DNA of 64,000 nt from Micrococcales bacterium (lineage in GTDB: Bacteria; Actinomycetota; Actinomycetes; Actinomycetales; Microbacteriaceae), in assembly GCA_017306245.1 (NCBI GenBank), contig JAFKIY010000006.1, positions 108,864 through 172,863 on the forward strand. The letters run 5' to 3'. Both the position numbers and the translations under genes were made by a program. The notes under the pieces were generated by a model. It was given only the letters and a program-made list of their open reading frames with translations, made no database searches and was not told where the DNA came from. This document shows, piece by piece, positions 8,614 to 17,409 of this stretch (its first letter is position 1; each line of letters begins with the position of its first letter).

Positions 8614-10125
8614 TTGGCCGGTGGCGATGGTCGGCTAGGTCACGAGTTGCTCCCCGGCGAGCAGGGGCCGCAGGATGCGTGCGGCGTGTTCGGCGTGTGG
8701 GCGCCGGGTGAAGAGGTCTCCAAACTCACCTACTTCGGACTGTACGCTTTGCAGCACCGCGGCCAGGAGTCGGCGGGCATCGCCACGAGCGACGGATCGA
8801 AGATTCTCGTCTACAAGGACATGGGCCTCGTGTCGCAGGTGTTCACGGAGTCCGCGCTCAATACCCTCGTCGGTCACCTGGCGGTCGGCCACACGCGGTA
8901 TTCGACGACCGGCTCGTCGAGCTGGCAGAACGCTCAGCCGACGCTCGGGCGCACGGCCGGCGGTACCGTGGCGCTCGGCCACAACGGCAACCTGACGAAC
9001 ACCGTGGAGCTGTTGAATCTCGTGCGGGAGCGGCATCCCGAACTCGACGGGGAGATCGCCCGCGGAAACACCACGGACACGGCCGTGGTCACCGCGCTGC
9101 TCACCGGCGACCTCGACCGCACCCTCGAGGCGACGGCGATGGAAGTGCTTCCCCTTCTGCAGGGAGCATTCTGTTTCGTCTTCATGGATGAGACGACGCT
9201 GTATGCCGCGCGGGATCCGCAAGGCGTGCGCCCGCTTGTGCTCGGGCGACTGGAGCGCGGCTGGGTGGTGGCGAGCGAGACGGCGGCACTGGATATCGTC
9301 GGCGCCGCGTTCGTTCGCGAGGTCGAGCCAGGCGAACTCATCGCGATCGACGAGAACGGTCTGCGGTCGCAGCGATTTGCCCCCGAGAAGCGTGCCGGTT
9401 GCGTCTTCGAGTACGTGTATCTTGCCAGGCCGGACACGACGATCGCCGGACGCGGGGTGCACGAAGCCCGCGTCGAAATGGGGCGGAGGCTCGCAGCCGA
9501 GCATCCGGTGCAGGCGGATCTCGTCATCCCCACCCCCGAGTCGGGAACGCCGGCGGCGATCGGATACGCGGAAGCGTCCGGCATCCCGTACGGGCAGGGC
9601 CTCGTGAAGAACGCGTACGTCGGGCGCACGTTCATCCAGCCGTCGCAGACGATCCGGCAGCGGGGAATCAAGCTCAAGCTCAACCCGTTGCGCGATGTGA
9701 TCAAGGGCAAGCGGCTTATCGTCGTGGACGATTCGATCGTGCGCGGCAACACGCAGCGCGCGCTCGTCGCGATGCTGCGCGAGGCGGGCGCCGCGGAAGT
9801 GCACGTGCGGATCTCGAGCCCGCCGATCACGTGGCCGTGCTTCTACGGGATCGATTTCGCATCCCGCGCCGAGCTGCTCGCGACGGGCCTCACGAACGAC
9901 GAGATCTGCCAGACGATCGGAGCCGACAGCCTCGGCTACCTCTCCGAGGACGGCATGATCGCGTCCACGGAGCAGCCGCGGTCGAGTCTGTGCACGGCCT
10001 GTTTCACGGGCAAGTATCCGATTCCGCTGCCGGAGGCGCACCTCATCGGCAAGAACCTCCTCGAGGGCGACCAGACCGCGCGCGAACTCACCCCCGTCTT
10101 CGGCGACCCCGGGCGGCAGGAGTGA
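8614..10125 (+). CDS. purF: PurF, amidophosphoribosyltransferase
   Basis: This 503-residue enzyme commits PRPP to purine synthesis. A propeptide of 22 residues precedes the catalytic Cys23 (ACGVFGVW), so N-terminal processing is predicted. The glutaminase domain has GHTRYSTTGSS and GHNGNLTN; the PRTase domain has the PRPP loop VVDDSIVRGNT. CVFEYVYLARPD and the C-terminal SLCTACFTGKYP retain the cysteines of the Fe-S cluster type of PurF known from Bacillus. The start is TTG 8614. Confidence 0.98.
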   Translation: MAGGDGRLGHELLPGEQGPQDACGVFGVWAPGEEVSKLTYFGLYALQHRGQESAGIATSDGSKILVYKDMGLVSQVFTESALNTLVGHLAVGHTRYSTTGSSSWQNAQPTLGRTAGGTVALGHNGNLTNTVELLNLVRERHPELDGEIARGNTTDTAVVTALLTGDLDRTLEATAMEVLPLLQGAFCFVFMDETTLYAARDPQGVRPLVLGRLERGWVVASETAALDIVGAAFVREVEPGELIAIDENGLRSQRFAPEKRAGCVFEYVYLARPDTTIAGRGVHEARVEMGRRLAAEHPVQADLVIPTPESGTPAAIGYAEASGIPYGQGLVKNAYVGRTFIQPSQTIRQRGIKLKLNPLRDVIKGKRLIVVDDSIVRGNTQRALVAMLREAGAAEVHVRISSPPITWPCFYGIDFASRAELLATGLTNDEICQTIGADSLGYLSEDGMIASTEQPRSSLCTACFTGKYPIPLPEAHLIGKNLLEGDQTARELTPVFGDPGRQE

Positions 10126-10134
10126 CTTCCACAG

Positions 10135-10203
10135 ATCCCGCGAAAGTGCACTTGTGGTCGTTCTGCTGGGCTCAAAGCCGCCACAACTGCACACTCGCGG
10201 GAC
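10135..10203. repeat. Imperfect palindrome between purF and purM
   Basis: The left arm (10135-10157, ATCCCGCGAAAGTGCACTTG...) and right arm (10181-10203) pair at 19 of 23 positions around a 23-base centre. It fills most of the purF-purM gap. The stem has no U-run, so it is not a classic terminator; it may be a REP-like element or an mRNA processing hairpin. Confidence 0.6.
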
Positions 10204-10215
10204 GGCGGTGGGTGG

Positions 10216-11313
10216 ATGATGAGTGACGCATACGCGGCGGCGGGCGTGGATACCCGCGCGGGCGACCGTGCCGTGGAGCTGATGAAGGCTGCCGTGGCGA
10301 AAACGCACGGGCCGGAGGTGCTCGGCGGCGTCGGAGGCTTCGCCGGGCTGTTCGACGCGTCGGCGCTCACCCGCTACCGGCATCCGCTGCTCGCCTCGTC
10401 GACGGATGGCGTCGGAACGAAGGTCGCGATCGCGCAGGCGCTCGACAAGCACGACACGATCGGCCAGGACCTCGTCGGCATGGTCGTCGACGACATCGTC
10501 GTGGTCGGCGCTCGACCGATGTTTATGACCGACTACATCGCGTGCGGCCGGGTCGTGCCCGAACGCATCGCGGACATCGTCGCGGGGATCGCGCGCGCAT
10601 GCTCTGCCACCGGCACGGCGCTCGTCGGCGGCGAGACCGCGGAGCACCCAGGTTTGCTCGGGCCGGACGATTACGACGTCGCGGGCGCCGCGGTCGGCGT
10701 GGTGGAGGCGGATGCCGTGCTCGGGCCCGATCGCGTGCGCGTCGGCGACGTCGTTCTCGCCCTCGCATCCTCCGGCCTGCACAGCAACGGGTTCTCCCTC
10801 GTGCGGCACATTCTCGCGGAGCGGAAGATCGCGTACGCGGATGTCTCGGAGGAGCTCGGTGGCGTGATCGGCGAGGTGCTCCTCGAGCCCACTCGCCTCT
10901 ACACGTCCGCGCTGCTGCGCGTCCTGGAGCGCTCGCCGGACGGCGTGCACGCCCTCAGCCACGTCACGGGTGGTGGCATCGCCGCGAACCTCGCGCGGGT
11001 CCTGCCGGTGGGAAGCTGGACCGAGGTGGACCGCGGCACATGGTCGCCTGACCCGGTGTTCCGCGTCCTGTCGGAGCTGGCCGGCACCGCGCTCAAGTCT
11101 GCGGAGGGCACCTGGAATCTCGGGATCGGCATGATCGCCGTGGTGGATCCGGCAGCTGAAGAGGCGATCATCCGGCAGCTGGCTGCCGACGGCATCCGTG
11201 CCTGGCCGGTCGGGACGGTGTCAACGACCGCGCGCGACCTCGACGGATTCGAGCAGGGCGCGAAAGGGGTCGACGGCGGTGCCGTGCGACTCGTCGGGGA
11301 CTATCTCACCTGA
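10216..11313 (+). CDS. purM: PurM, AIR synthetase
   Basis: This 365-residue protein is phosphoribosylformylglycinamidine cyclo-ligase, which makes AIR from FGAM with ATP. Signatures include SSTDGVGTKV near residue 60, the VDDIVVVGA segment, FMTDYIACG, GGETAEHPG and the ATP-binding LASSGLHSNGFSLVR. It follows purF, separated by the palindromic element at 10135-10203, and is probably on the same transcript. Start ATG 10216 is one codon before a second ATG. Confidence 0.98.
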   Translation: MMSDAYAAAGVDTRAGDRAVELMKAAVAKTHGPEVLGGVGGFAGLFDASALTRYRHPLLASSTDGVGTKVAIAQALDKHDTIGQDLVGMVVDDIVVVGARPMFMTDYIACGRVVPERIADIVAGIARACSATGTALVGGETAEHPGLLGPDDYDVAGAAVGVVEADAVLGPDRVRVGDVVLALASSGLHSNGFSLVRHILAERKIAYADVSEELGGVIGEVLLEPTRLYTSALLRVLERSPDGVHALSHVTGGGIAANLARVLPVGSWTEVDRGTWSPDPVFRVLSELAGTALKSAEGTWNLGIGMIAVVDPAAEEAIIRQLAADGIRAWPVGTVSTTARDLDGFEQGAKGVDGGAVRLVGDYLT

Positions 11314-11349
11314 CATCAACAGTACGATCGCCTGCGGAGGATTGGCCGG

Positions 11350-11541
11350 TCAGGCGCGCGTGCCGCCGCCCTGTTCGGCGTCTTCACCAGCGTGGCTGTA
11401 TTCGGGCCACTTCTCCATGGCTTCGTTCTGCTCGGCATGGGTGAGCTCGCGCTCGAGCGCGTCGTAGTTGGTGTTCGGGCTGAAGTATTTCAGCTCCCTG
11501 GCAACCTTGGTGTGCTTTGCCTTCTGGCGACCACGTCCCAC
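11350..11541 (-). CDS. DUF3073 family protein
   Basis: This 63-residue basic-then-acidic protein begins MGRGRQKAKHTKVARELKY, the hallmark of DUF3073, an actinobacterial small-protein family of unknown function commonly placed near purM. The start is GTG 11541 with a GGGGG ribosome-binding stretch upstream. It converges with purM. The N-terminal basic segment hints at nucleic-acid binding, but this is only inference. Confidence 0.92.
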   Translation of the reverse strand: MGRGRQKAKHTKVARELKYFSPNTNYDALERELTHAEQNEAMEKWPEYSHAGEDAEQGGGTRA

Positions 11542-11683
11542 GGGTTACCCCCTTTACGATTCCAGACTGAGTACACACGATGGTGCTCAGAACTCGCTTA
11601 CAAGGATTGCAAAACTAACTGCCAACTTTAGCATGAGGCCGGTGCATGGGGGCGCCCTGCGGGAGTCCGGGTAACGTAACGGT

Positions 11684-12781
11684 GTGAGCGTCACTCCTTC
11701 CCACCCCTCAGTCGTGGTGATCGGCGGCGGCCAGGCCGGGCTTTCCGTGTCGTTCTACCTGAAACGGCTGGGGCTGGAGCCCGGAACGGACTTCGTCGTG
11801 TTCGATCGCGGGCCCGGCACGGGCGGCGCATGGCAGCTCCGCTGGGAGGCTCTGCGGGTGGGGTCGGCGCACCGCATCAACGATTTGCCCGGAATGGATG
11901 CGCTCGGGATCTCCTTCGAGAACGCGGACCGGACGCTGCCGGCGAAGGACGTCGTCGCCGATTTCTACCGGCAGTACGAGGACTACTACGAACTGCGGAT
12001 CGTGCGTCCCGCGAACGTGCGCTCGGTGTCCAACCGCGGGCTGGACCTCGCCGTCGAGTACACGGACGGCCAGGGCGCGCGTCATGAACTCCTCACCGAC
12101 GTGCTCGTGAATGCGACCGGCACCTGGGGCTCCCCGTTCATCCCGTGGTATCCGGGCCTCGATTCGTTCGCGGGACGGCACGTGCACACGAGCGACTACA
12201 CCTCGGCGGAGGAGTTTCGGGGAAAGAAAGTGGTCGTGGTCGGCGGCGGGACGTCCGCGATCGGGTTCCTCCTCGAGCTGGAGGACGTTGGCGCGGAAAT
12301 CGCCTGGGTGAGCCGACGCCCGATCGAGTTTCTCGACGAGAGCGAGTTGAACCTCGAGGCCCGCGAATCGTCGGTTGCGAAACAGGATGAGGCGGCGAGG
12401 GCCGGTCGCGCACTTCCCAGCATCGTGAGCGGCACCGGGGTTCCGCGCACGCGTCGGATCCAGGCTGCGATCGACCGGGGCCTTCTCGTCGCGAAGCCGA
12501 TGTTCGCCTCCATCGAGCCGGACGGCGTGCGGTGGGAGGACGGAACATTCCAGAAAGCGGATGCGATTCTGTGGTCCACCGGGTTCCGACCGGAGCTGCG
12601 GCACCTCGCGCCGCTCAAGCTGCGCGAGAAAGAGGGAGGCGTCACGGTCGGCGACGGTTCATCGTGGAAGGACAGCCGAATATTCTTTGCCGGTTATGGA
12701 CCGCAGGCGAGCACGATCGGCGCGAACCGCGCCGGTCGCCAGATCGCCCGCCAGGTGATCGCGACTCTCAGCAACCTTTGA
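11684..12781 (+). CDS. FAD-dependent monooxygenase/oxidoreductase
   Basis: This 365-residue flavoprotein has two dinucleotide folds: GGGQAG at residues 14-19 for FAD and a VVGGGTSAIG motif near residue 183 for NAD(P)H. The layout and the late ATG(F/Y)-like segment (ILWSTGFRPEL, followed by FFAGYGPQAS) match flavin-containing monooxygenase-like or thioredoxin-reductase-like proteins. It is a single gene, starting at GTG 11684, convergent with the PLP enzyme. The substrate is unknown; N- or S-oxygenation is typical of relatives. Confidence 0.85.
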   Translation: MSVTPSHPSVVVIGGGQAGLSVSFYLKRLGLEPGTDFVVFDRGPGTGGAWQLRWEALRVGSAHRINDLPGMDALGISFENADRTLPAKDVVADFYRQYEDYYELRIVRPANVRSVSNRGLDLAVEYTDGQGARHELLTDVLVNATGTWGSPFIPWYPGLDSFAGRHVHTSDYTSAEEFRGKKVVVVGGGTSAIGFLLELEDVGAEIAWVSRRPIEFLDESELNLEARESSVAKQDEAARAGRALPSIVSGTGVPRTRRIQAAIDRGLLVAKPMFASIEPDGVRWEDGTFQKADAILWSTGFRPELRHLAPLKLREKEGGVTVGDGSSWKDSRIFFAGYGPQASTIGANRAGRQIARQVIATLSNL

Positions 12782-12793
12782 CGGCCGACCCGG

Positions 12794-14011
12794 TCACGCC
12801 GAGAGGAAGTCCGCGAGTCCGGCGAGCAGCCGGTCCACGTCGTCGCTGTTCGTGTATGGGGCGAGGCCGACCCGCAGACCGCCGTCGTCGCCGAGCCCGA
12901 GCCGCCGGCTCGCCTCCAGCGCATAGAAGTTCGACGACGGTGCGTCCACGTCGCGGGCGGCGAGAAACCGGGTGGCGTCGGTCATGTTCCGACCGGCTAT
13001 GGTGAGCAGCAGCGTTGGCGTGCGATGCGCCGCTCGCGAATGCACCGTCACGCCGGGCAGGGTTGCGAGTCCCTGTTCCAGTCGGGCCAGCAGCGCGTCT
13101 TCGTGTTCTTCGAGGCGCGAGAACGCGTCGACGAGTTGGCCGCGGCGAGGCGCACCCGCGGGCTTCGCTCCCCCGCGCTCGCCGCCGATCGTCGACAGGT
13201 AGTCGACCGCCGCGGCCACCCCGGCCAGCAACTCGTAGGGAAGCGTCCCGAACTCGAACCGTTCGGGCACCTCGTTGGTTGACGGGAGCAACTTGTCGGG
13301 CTGGAGAGACTCGAGCATCGCCGGCGAGGCGATGAGCGCGCCGAGGTGCGGGCCCAGGAACTTGTACGGCGAGCACGAGTAGAAGTCGGCGCCGAGCGCG
13401 TTCATGTCCGCCGCGGCATGTGCCGTGAAGTGCACGCCGTCCACATAGACCACAGCGCCGGCAGCGTGGGCCCGCGCGGCGATCGAGGCGACCGGCGGCT
13501 TCGTGCCGATGAGGTTGGATGCCGCGGTCACGGCGACGAGTTTCGTCCGGTCGGACAGGACGGTGCCGATGTTGTCGAGCTCGGAAGTTTCCGGGTCGAA
13601 GTCGAGCCAGCGCACGGTGGCACCCGCGCGTGCGGCCGCCTGCACCCACGGGCGGACGTTCGAATCGTGGTCGAGGCGGGTGACGACGACTTCGTCCCCG
13701 GCTTTCCACGACCGCGAAATCCACCGCGAGAAGTCGTAGCAGAGCTGGGTTGCGCTCCGGCCGAAAACGACGCCGCCCGCTTCGCCGCCGACGAGGTCCG
13801 CGATGGCCGCCCTGGCATCCGCGACCGTCCTCTCGGCGTTCGCCTCACCTGCCGTCACGGTCCCGCGGTTCGAGAGGGGTGAGCTCAGCGTCGCGGAGAT
13901 CGCGTCGATCACCTGCCGCGGGGTTTGGGTTCCGCCCGGGCCGTCGAAGTGGGCGGAACCGTTCACGAGTGCGGGGAAGTCTCCGCGAACCGCGTCGATG
14001 TCATAGCTCAT
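12794..14011 (-). CDS. Cysteine desulfurase-like PLP enzyme
   Basis: This 405-residue class V aminotransferase-fold protein belongs to the cysteine-desulfurase-like subgroup that is not the main SufS/IscS. The PLP lysine is Lys217 (SCSPYKFLGPH), with Asp191 and His194 in VYVDGVHFTAH for the cofactor ring. It starts MSYDIDAVRGDFPAL, typical of this subgroup. No Fe-S assembly genes lie nearby, so a role in sulfur mobilisation is uncertain and another PLP reaction is possible. Confidence 0.85.
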   Translation of the reverse strand: MSYDIDAVRGDFPALVNGSAHFDGPGGTQTPRQVIDAISATLSSPLSNRGTVTAGEANAERTVADARAAIADLVGGEAGGVVFGRSATQLCYDFSRWISRSWKAGDEVVVTRLDHDSNVRPWVQAAARAGATVRWLDFDPETSELDNIGTVLSDRTKLVAVTAASNLIGTKPPVASIAARAHAAGAVVYVDGVHFTAHAAADMNALGADFYSCSPYKFLGPHLGALIASPAMLESLQPDKLLPSTNEVPERFEFGTLPYELLAGVAAAVDYLSTIGGERGGAKPAGAPRRGQLVDAFSRLEEHEDALLARLEQGLATLPGVTVHSRAAHRTPTLLLTIAGRNMTDATRFLAARDVDAPSSNFYALEASRRLGLGDDGGLRVGLAPYTNSDDVDRLLAGLADFLSA

Positions 14012-14064
14012 GACTCGAATCTAGCCGTCGGATCGCCAGGATGTTCACCGAGTGTGCTTCGGTG

Positions 14065-16107
14065 TCACCGCACTTCGATGGTGGCGCCGGACGCCGCGGC
14101 GACCTCGCCGTCCGGAGTGACCCGGATGGACACGGTCGAGCCGTGGAACCGGATTCCGGACACGTCGAGCAGGCCGACCATCCCCGACGGCGAAACACGC
14201 AGGACATCCTCCTGGGAGTTCGCGTCGAGACCGAGAATGCTGGCGAGCACGGAGACGGCCGCGGCGGCCGACCACGCCTGCGGGCGGCATGCGGCCGGAT
14301 ACGGGACCGGGACGGCCAGTCGCGTCGCCGTGTCCCCGGAGTGCAGCTCGGGCATCCGGAAGTCGAATCCGCTCGCCGCCGAAAGGAGCCCGGAGATCAG
14401 GGATGCGGCCTCTGCGGCGTGACCCTCGCGCACCAGCCCGGCAATGGCGATCGCCGTATCGTGCGTCCAGACGCTGCCGCCGTGGTAGCTGAGGGGCCAG
14501 TAACCGGTGGAGTCGGTGGACATGGTTCGCAGGCCGAAGCCCGAATTCAGTTCGGGTGATGCGAGCCGCCGCGCGACCAGTCCGGCCTGCCGCTCATCGA
14601 GGAGTCCGGTGCCGAGGAGGTGGCCGAGGTTGCTCGCGACCGTATCCACCGGCCGCTTTGCGGCGTCGAGCGCGATCGCGGGGTAGTCGCCGTCCGGCGA
14701 GGCGATCCAAAACGTTTCGTGGAACTTCGCCTTGAGCGCGGACGCCCAGTCGCGCCATTCCTCCGCGCCGTCGAGGCCGAAGTGCTCGAGCAGGTCAGCG
14801 CCGTGCGTCGCCGCTTCGTACGCGTAGGCCTGCACTTCGCACAGCGCGATCGGGCCTTCGGCGAGCGCGCCGCTGCGCCACTGCACGGAGTCGCCCGAGT
14901 CCTTCCAGCCCTGATTGGCGAGGCCGTGCCCGGTGTGGTCGATGTATTCGAGCAGGCCGTCGCCGTCCGCATCGCCGTAGTCGCGCATCCAGCCGAGTGC
15001 CGCGACGAGATTCGGCAGGAGTTCGCGCACGTGCTCGTCGGCTAGGCCCCACCGCCAGGCATCGTGCAGGAGGCACACCCACAACGCCGTGGCATCGACG
15101 GTGCCGTAGTAGAGCGGGGGAAGCGCAATCGCCTCGTCCGGAATGTGCAGGGTCTCTCTGCGCAACTCGTGCATGATCTTGCCCGGCTGCTCGGCGCTCG
15201 CCGAGACGTCGTTGGTTCCCTGCAACCCGCCGAGCACGCGCAGGGTGTCGTGCGCGAGTTCGGTTCCGAGGGGAAGCATGAATCGCGCTGCCCACAGGGA
15301 GTCGCGGCCGAACAGCGTGAAGAACCAGGGTGCGCCGGCGGCGAGGAAGACGAGGTCGGGTTCGGCGACCGTGGCCATGCGCAGCGCGTCCAGGTCGCCG
15401 AGGGCGGTGTCGAGCCAGCGGGGCAGCCGGTCGTCGTCGGCGTCGAGGACCGGTACCGACCAACGCGGCGGGGACTCGACCCCGGTGACGACGGCCTGCT
15501 CGTCCGAGGCGGTGATCGTCCAGGTCACGCTGGTTTCGCCGTGCGGAGGAATCTCCAGGGGCCAGGAGATCTCGATTCGTTCCTCGGACACCTGCACGAG
15601 GGAACCGGGAGCGTCCACCCGCGCGTGCACCGAGCTGTTCGACCACGTTGCGGAGGTACCGAGCACCTCTACTGCCGGTTTGGCGGATGCTTCGATGCCG
15701 GCTTTGACTGCGTCCATTTCGCTGAGATCGGCGGCGAGGGTGACCACGGCATCCGTCGTGATGGGCGTGTCGAGGTGCGAGGACACGGTGAGCGTTTCGC
15801 GGATCGTGGTCGCGGTCGCCGTTCTGGTGTGGTTGAGGCGCACCTTGGGGTCCGCGGCGCGATCGTCGAGATGGCGCAGCAGGGTGACGAACGTCATGGA
15901 GTCGGCGCCGAGCGTCTCGGTGGCAATGTGTTCGCCGTCGGCGCCGCCAACCCGCGCAGTCAGGCGCGACACGACCCGGACATCCGAGAAGTAGAGCCCG
16001 TGGATGGGTGCGGTTCCGAGGGATCCGTCGCGCGAAGACCACGCTTGGGTGGGGGCCCGCAGCACGACGAGTTCGTTGTGGAGAAGGGGCTGCAAAGGTG
16101 CTGACAT
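14065..16107 (-). CDS. Glycogen debranching/amylo-alpha-1,6-glucosidase-like protein
   Basis: This 680-residue protein has an N-terminal glycogen-debranching domain (about 1-210, opening LLHNELVVLRAPTQAW) and a C-terminal (alpha/alpha)6 glycosidase-like domain with FGRDSLWAARFMLP near residue 267, GWKDSGDS and a late GSVWTHDTAIA. The family hydrolyses alpha-glucosidic branches or related oligosaccharides. It has no signal peptide and so is cytoplasmic. It is divergent from the LacI-ABC operon, and the shared promoter region holds operator-like repeats, so it probably processes the sugar that system imports. Confidence 0.88.
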   Translation of the reverse strand: MSAPLQPLLHNELVVLRAPTQAWSSRDGSLGTAPIHGLYFSDVRVVSRLTARVGGADGEHIATETLGADSMTFVTLLRHLDDRAADPKVRLNHTRTATATTIRETLTVSSHLDTPITTDAVVTLAADLSEMDAVKAGIEASAKPAVEVLGTSATWSNSSVHARVDAPGSLVQVSEERIEISWPLEIPPHGETSVTWTITASDEQAVVTGVESPPRWSVPVLDADDDRLPRWLDTALGDLDALRMATVAEPDLVFLAAGAPWFFTLFGRDSLWAARFMLPLGTELAHDTLRVLGGLQGTNDVSASAEQPGKIMHELRRETLHIPDEAIALPPLYYGTVDATALWVCLLHDAWRWGLADEHVRELLPNLVAALGWMRDYGDADGDGLLEYIDHTGHGLANQGWKDSGDSVQWRSGALAEGPIALCEVQAYAYEAATHGADLLEHFGLDGAEEWRDWASALKAKFHETFWIASPDGDYPAIALDAAKRPVDTVASNLGHLLGTGLLDERQAGLVARRLASPELNSGFGLRTMSTDSTGYWPLSYHGGSVWTHDTAIAIAGLVREGHAAEAASLISGLLSAASGFDFRMPELHSGDTATRLAVPVPYPAACRPQAWSAAAAVSVLASILGLDANSQEDVLRVSPSGMVGLLDVSGIRFHGSTVSIRVTPDGEVAAASGATIEVR

Positions 16108-16173
16108 GCGACTTCCGCTGCTCCTCGCTCGTGTCAGGTGTTGGTCGCTCGAACGTCTCCGGCAGAAAAGTCA

Positions 16174-16202
16174 TTGACTTTCGATTCGCTTGAGGTAATG
16201 TA
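16174..16202. promoter_or_regulatory. Divergent promoters with overlapping -10 boxes
   Basis: On the plus strand TTGACT (16174-16179) and TAATGT (16196-16201) are 16 bp apart, facing the LacI gene. On the minus strand TTGATC (16220-16225) and TACATT (16197-16202) are 17 bp apart, facing the debranching enzyme. The two -10 boxes are almost the same bases, so RNA polymerase could not bind both at once. Start sites are inferred. Confidence 0.55.
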
Positions 16203-16212
16203 ACACCAAGAA

Positions 16213-16226
16213 TTTGAACGATCAAA
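16213..16226. promoter_or_regulatory. LacI-family operator O1
   Basis: TTTGAACGATCAAA is a near-perfect palindrome with the central CG typical of LacI/GalR operators. It lies just after the predicted plus-strand start site and covers the -35 box of the minus-strand promoter, so one bound repressor could control both directions. Confidence 0.65.
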
Positions 16227-16270
16227 CAAAATCGACGCGGTAATGACGGCTCGCCCGCCGGCACAGATAC

Positions 16271-16282
16271 TTGAACGATCAA
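16271..16282. promoter_or_regulatory. LacI-family operator O2
   Basis: TTGAACGATCAA repeats the core of O1 exactly, 57 bp further on and 22 bp before the LacI start codon. Paired identical sites suggest cooperative or looped repression by the adjacent LacI protein. Confidence 0.65.
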
Positions 16283-16304
16283 ATCTCAAGGATGAGGAGG
16301 CGCA

Positions 16305-17402
16305 ATGGGACAGCTCCCCACGGTGGAGGATGTTGCGCGTGCCGCCGGCGTCTCCCGGCAAACCGTCTCCAACGTCCTCAACTCGCCGCAGATCGTGAAG
16401 CCCGACACGATGACCAGGGTGAAAGCGGCGATCGCGGAACTCGGTTACCGACCGCATGCCTCTGCCCGTCGTTTGCGCACGAGGAAGTCCTCGACCATCG
16501 GGGTTCGGCTCGACCCCATGACCAACGGAATCTCCGGGTCGCTCCTCGACCGATTCCTGCACGCGCTCACCGAACAGGCCGCAGAGCGCGACCTGCGCGT
16601 CATGCTGTTCACGGCGCAGGGCCCGGACGGTGAAATCGACGAATTCAGCCGGCTCCGCGACGGCGCGGATGTCGACGCGTTCGTTCTGACCTCAACCGTG
16701 CACGACGACCCTCGCACGGCCTGGCTGCTCGAACACGACTTCCCGTTCGTCACGTTCGGGCGGCCATCGGGGGCAGACGATCTTGGCGACCCCATTCACC
16801 CCTGGGTCGACGTCGACGGATTCAGCGGCGCGCAGCAAGCGACGAGCCATGCGATCGCCGGAGGTGCGCGCCGGGTCGGCTACATCGGCTTCGCCGACGA
16901 ATCCACGACGGCGCTCGAACGCAGAGCGGGCTGGGCCGCGGAGTCAGCACAGCAACTGGGGCTCGACGGCGCGGAGCTCGACACGCTCTCGCTCGCGGTC
17001 GTGGACGGCGTGCCCCAGGGAAATGCCGCAGCGCTGCAGCTCCTCGGCCTGCCCGCGCCGCCCGACGCTCTGGTCTGCGCAAGCGACTCCCTCGCGCTTG
17101 GAGCGATGATGGCGGCCGCGAGCGTGGGCCGTGGAGAGCTTCCCGTCATCGGATACGACAACACGCCCGTGGCTGACGCCGTGGGCTTGTCGAGCGTCGA
17201 TCAGCCGCTCGACCTCGTCGCGCAGAGCGCCCTCGAATTGCTGTTCGGGACATCCGGCAGCACCATCGTCTCCCGCGTCCACTCAGCAACCGATCCGCTG
17301 TATCGGTTGCTCACACCAACTCTCGTCGCGCGCAAGCCAACACAATTGGCGCGCGTCGAGACTTCCGGGTCCCCTGTGGCCGGCAATCACAATGAAAGGT
17401 AG
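16305..17402 (+). CDS. LacI family transcriptional regulator
   Basis: This 365-residue repressor has an N-terminal helix-turn-helix (PTVEDVARAAGVSRQTVSNV, residues 5-24) and hinge helix (SARRLRTRKSSTIGV), followed by a periplasmic-binding-protein-like sugar sensor domain. GAGGAGG precedes ATG 16305. It heads the importer operon, with the binding protein gene eight bases downstream. Two TTGAACGATCAA sites upstream are its likely operators, giving autoregulation together with control of the divergent debranching gene. Confidence 0.95.
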   Translation: MGQLPTVEDVARAAGVSRQTVSNVLNSPQIVKPDTMTRVKAAIAELGYRPHASARRLRTRKSSTIGVRLDPMTNGISGSLLDRFLHALTEQAAERDLRVMLFTAQGPDGEIDEFSRLRDGADVDAFVLTSTVHDDPRTAWLLEHDFPFVTFGRPSGADDLGDPIHPWVDVDGFSGAQQATSHAIAGGARRVGYIGFADESTTALERRAGWAAESAQQLGLDGAELDTLSLAVVDGVPQGNAAALQLLGLPAPPDALVCASDSLALGAMMAAASVGRGELPVIGYDNTPVADAVGLSSVDQPLDLVAQSALELLFGTSGSTIVSRVHSATDPLYRLLTPTLVARKPTQLARVETSGSPVAGNHNER

Positions 17403-17409
17403 GACAACT

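Noticed and set aside
8635..10962. Long minus-strand frame across purF and purM
   Set aside because: It spans two certain purine genes and has a shadow-frame composition.
14046..14064. Terminator after the debranching enzyme gene
   Set aside because: The stem CACCGA/TCGGTG is only six base pairs, without a U-run; too weak to claim.
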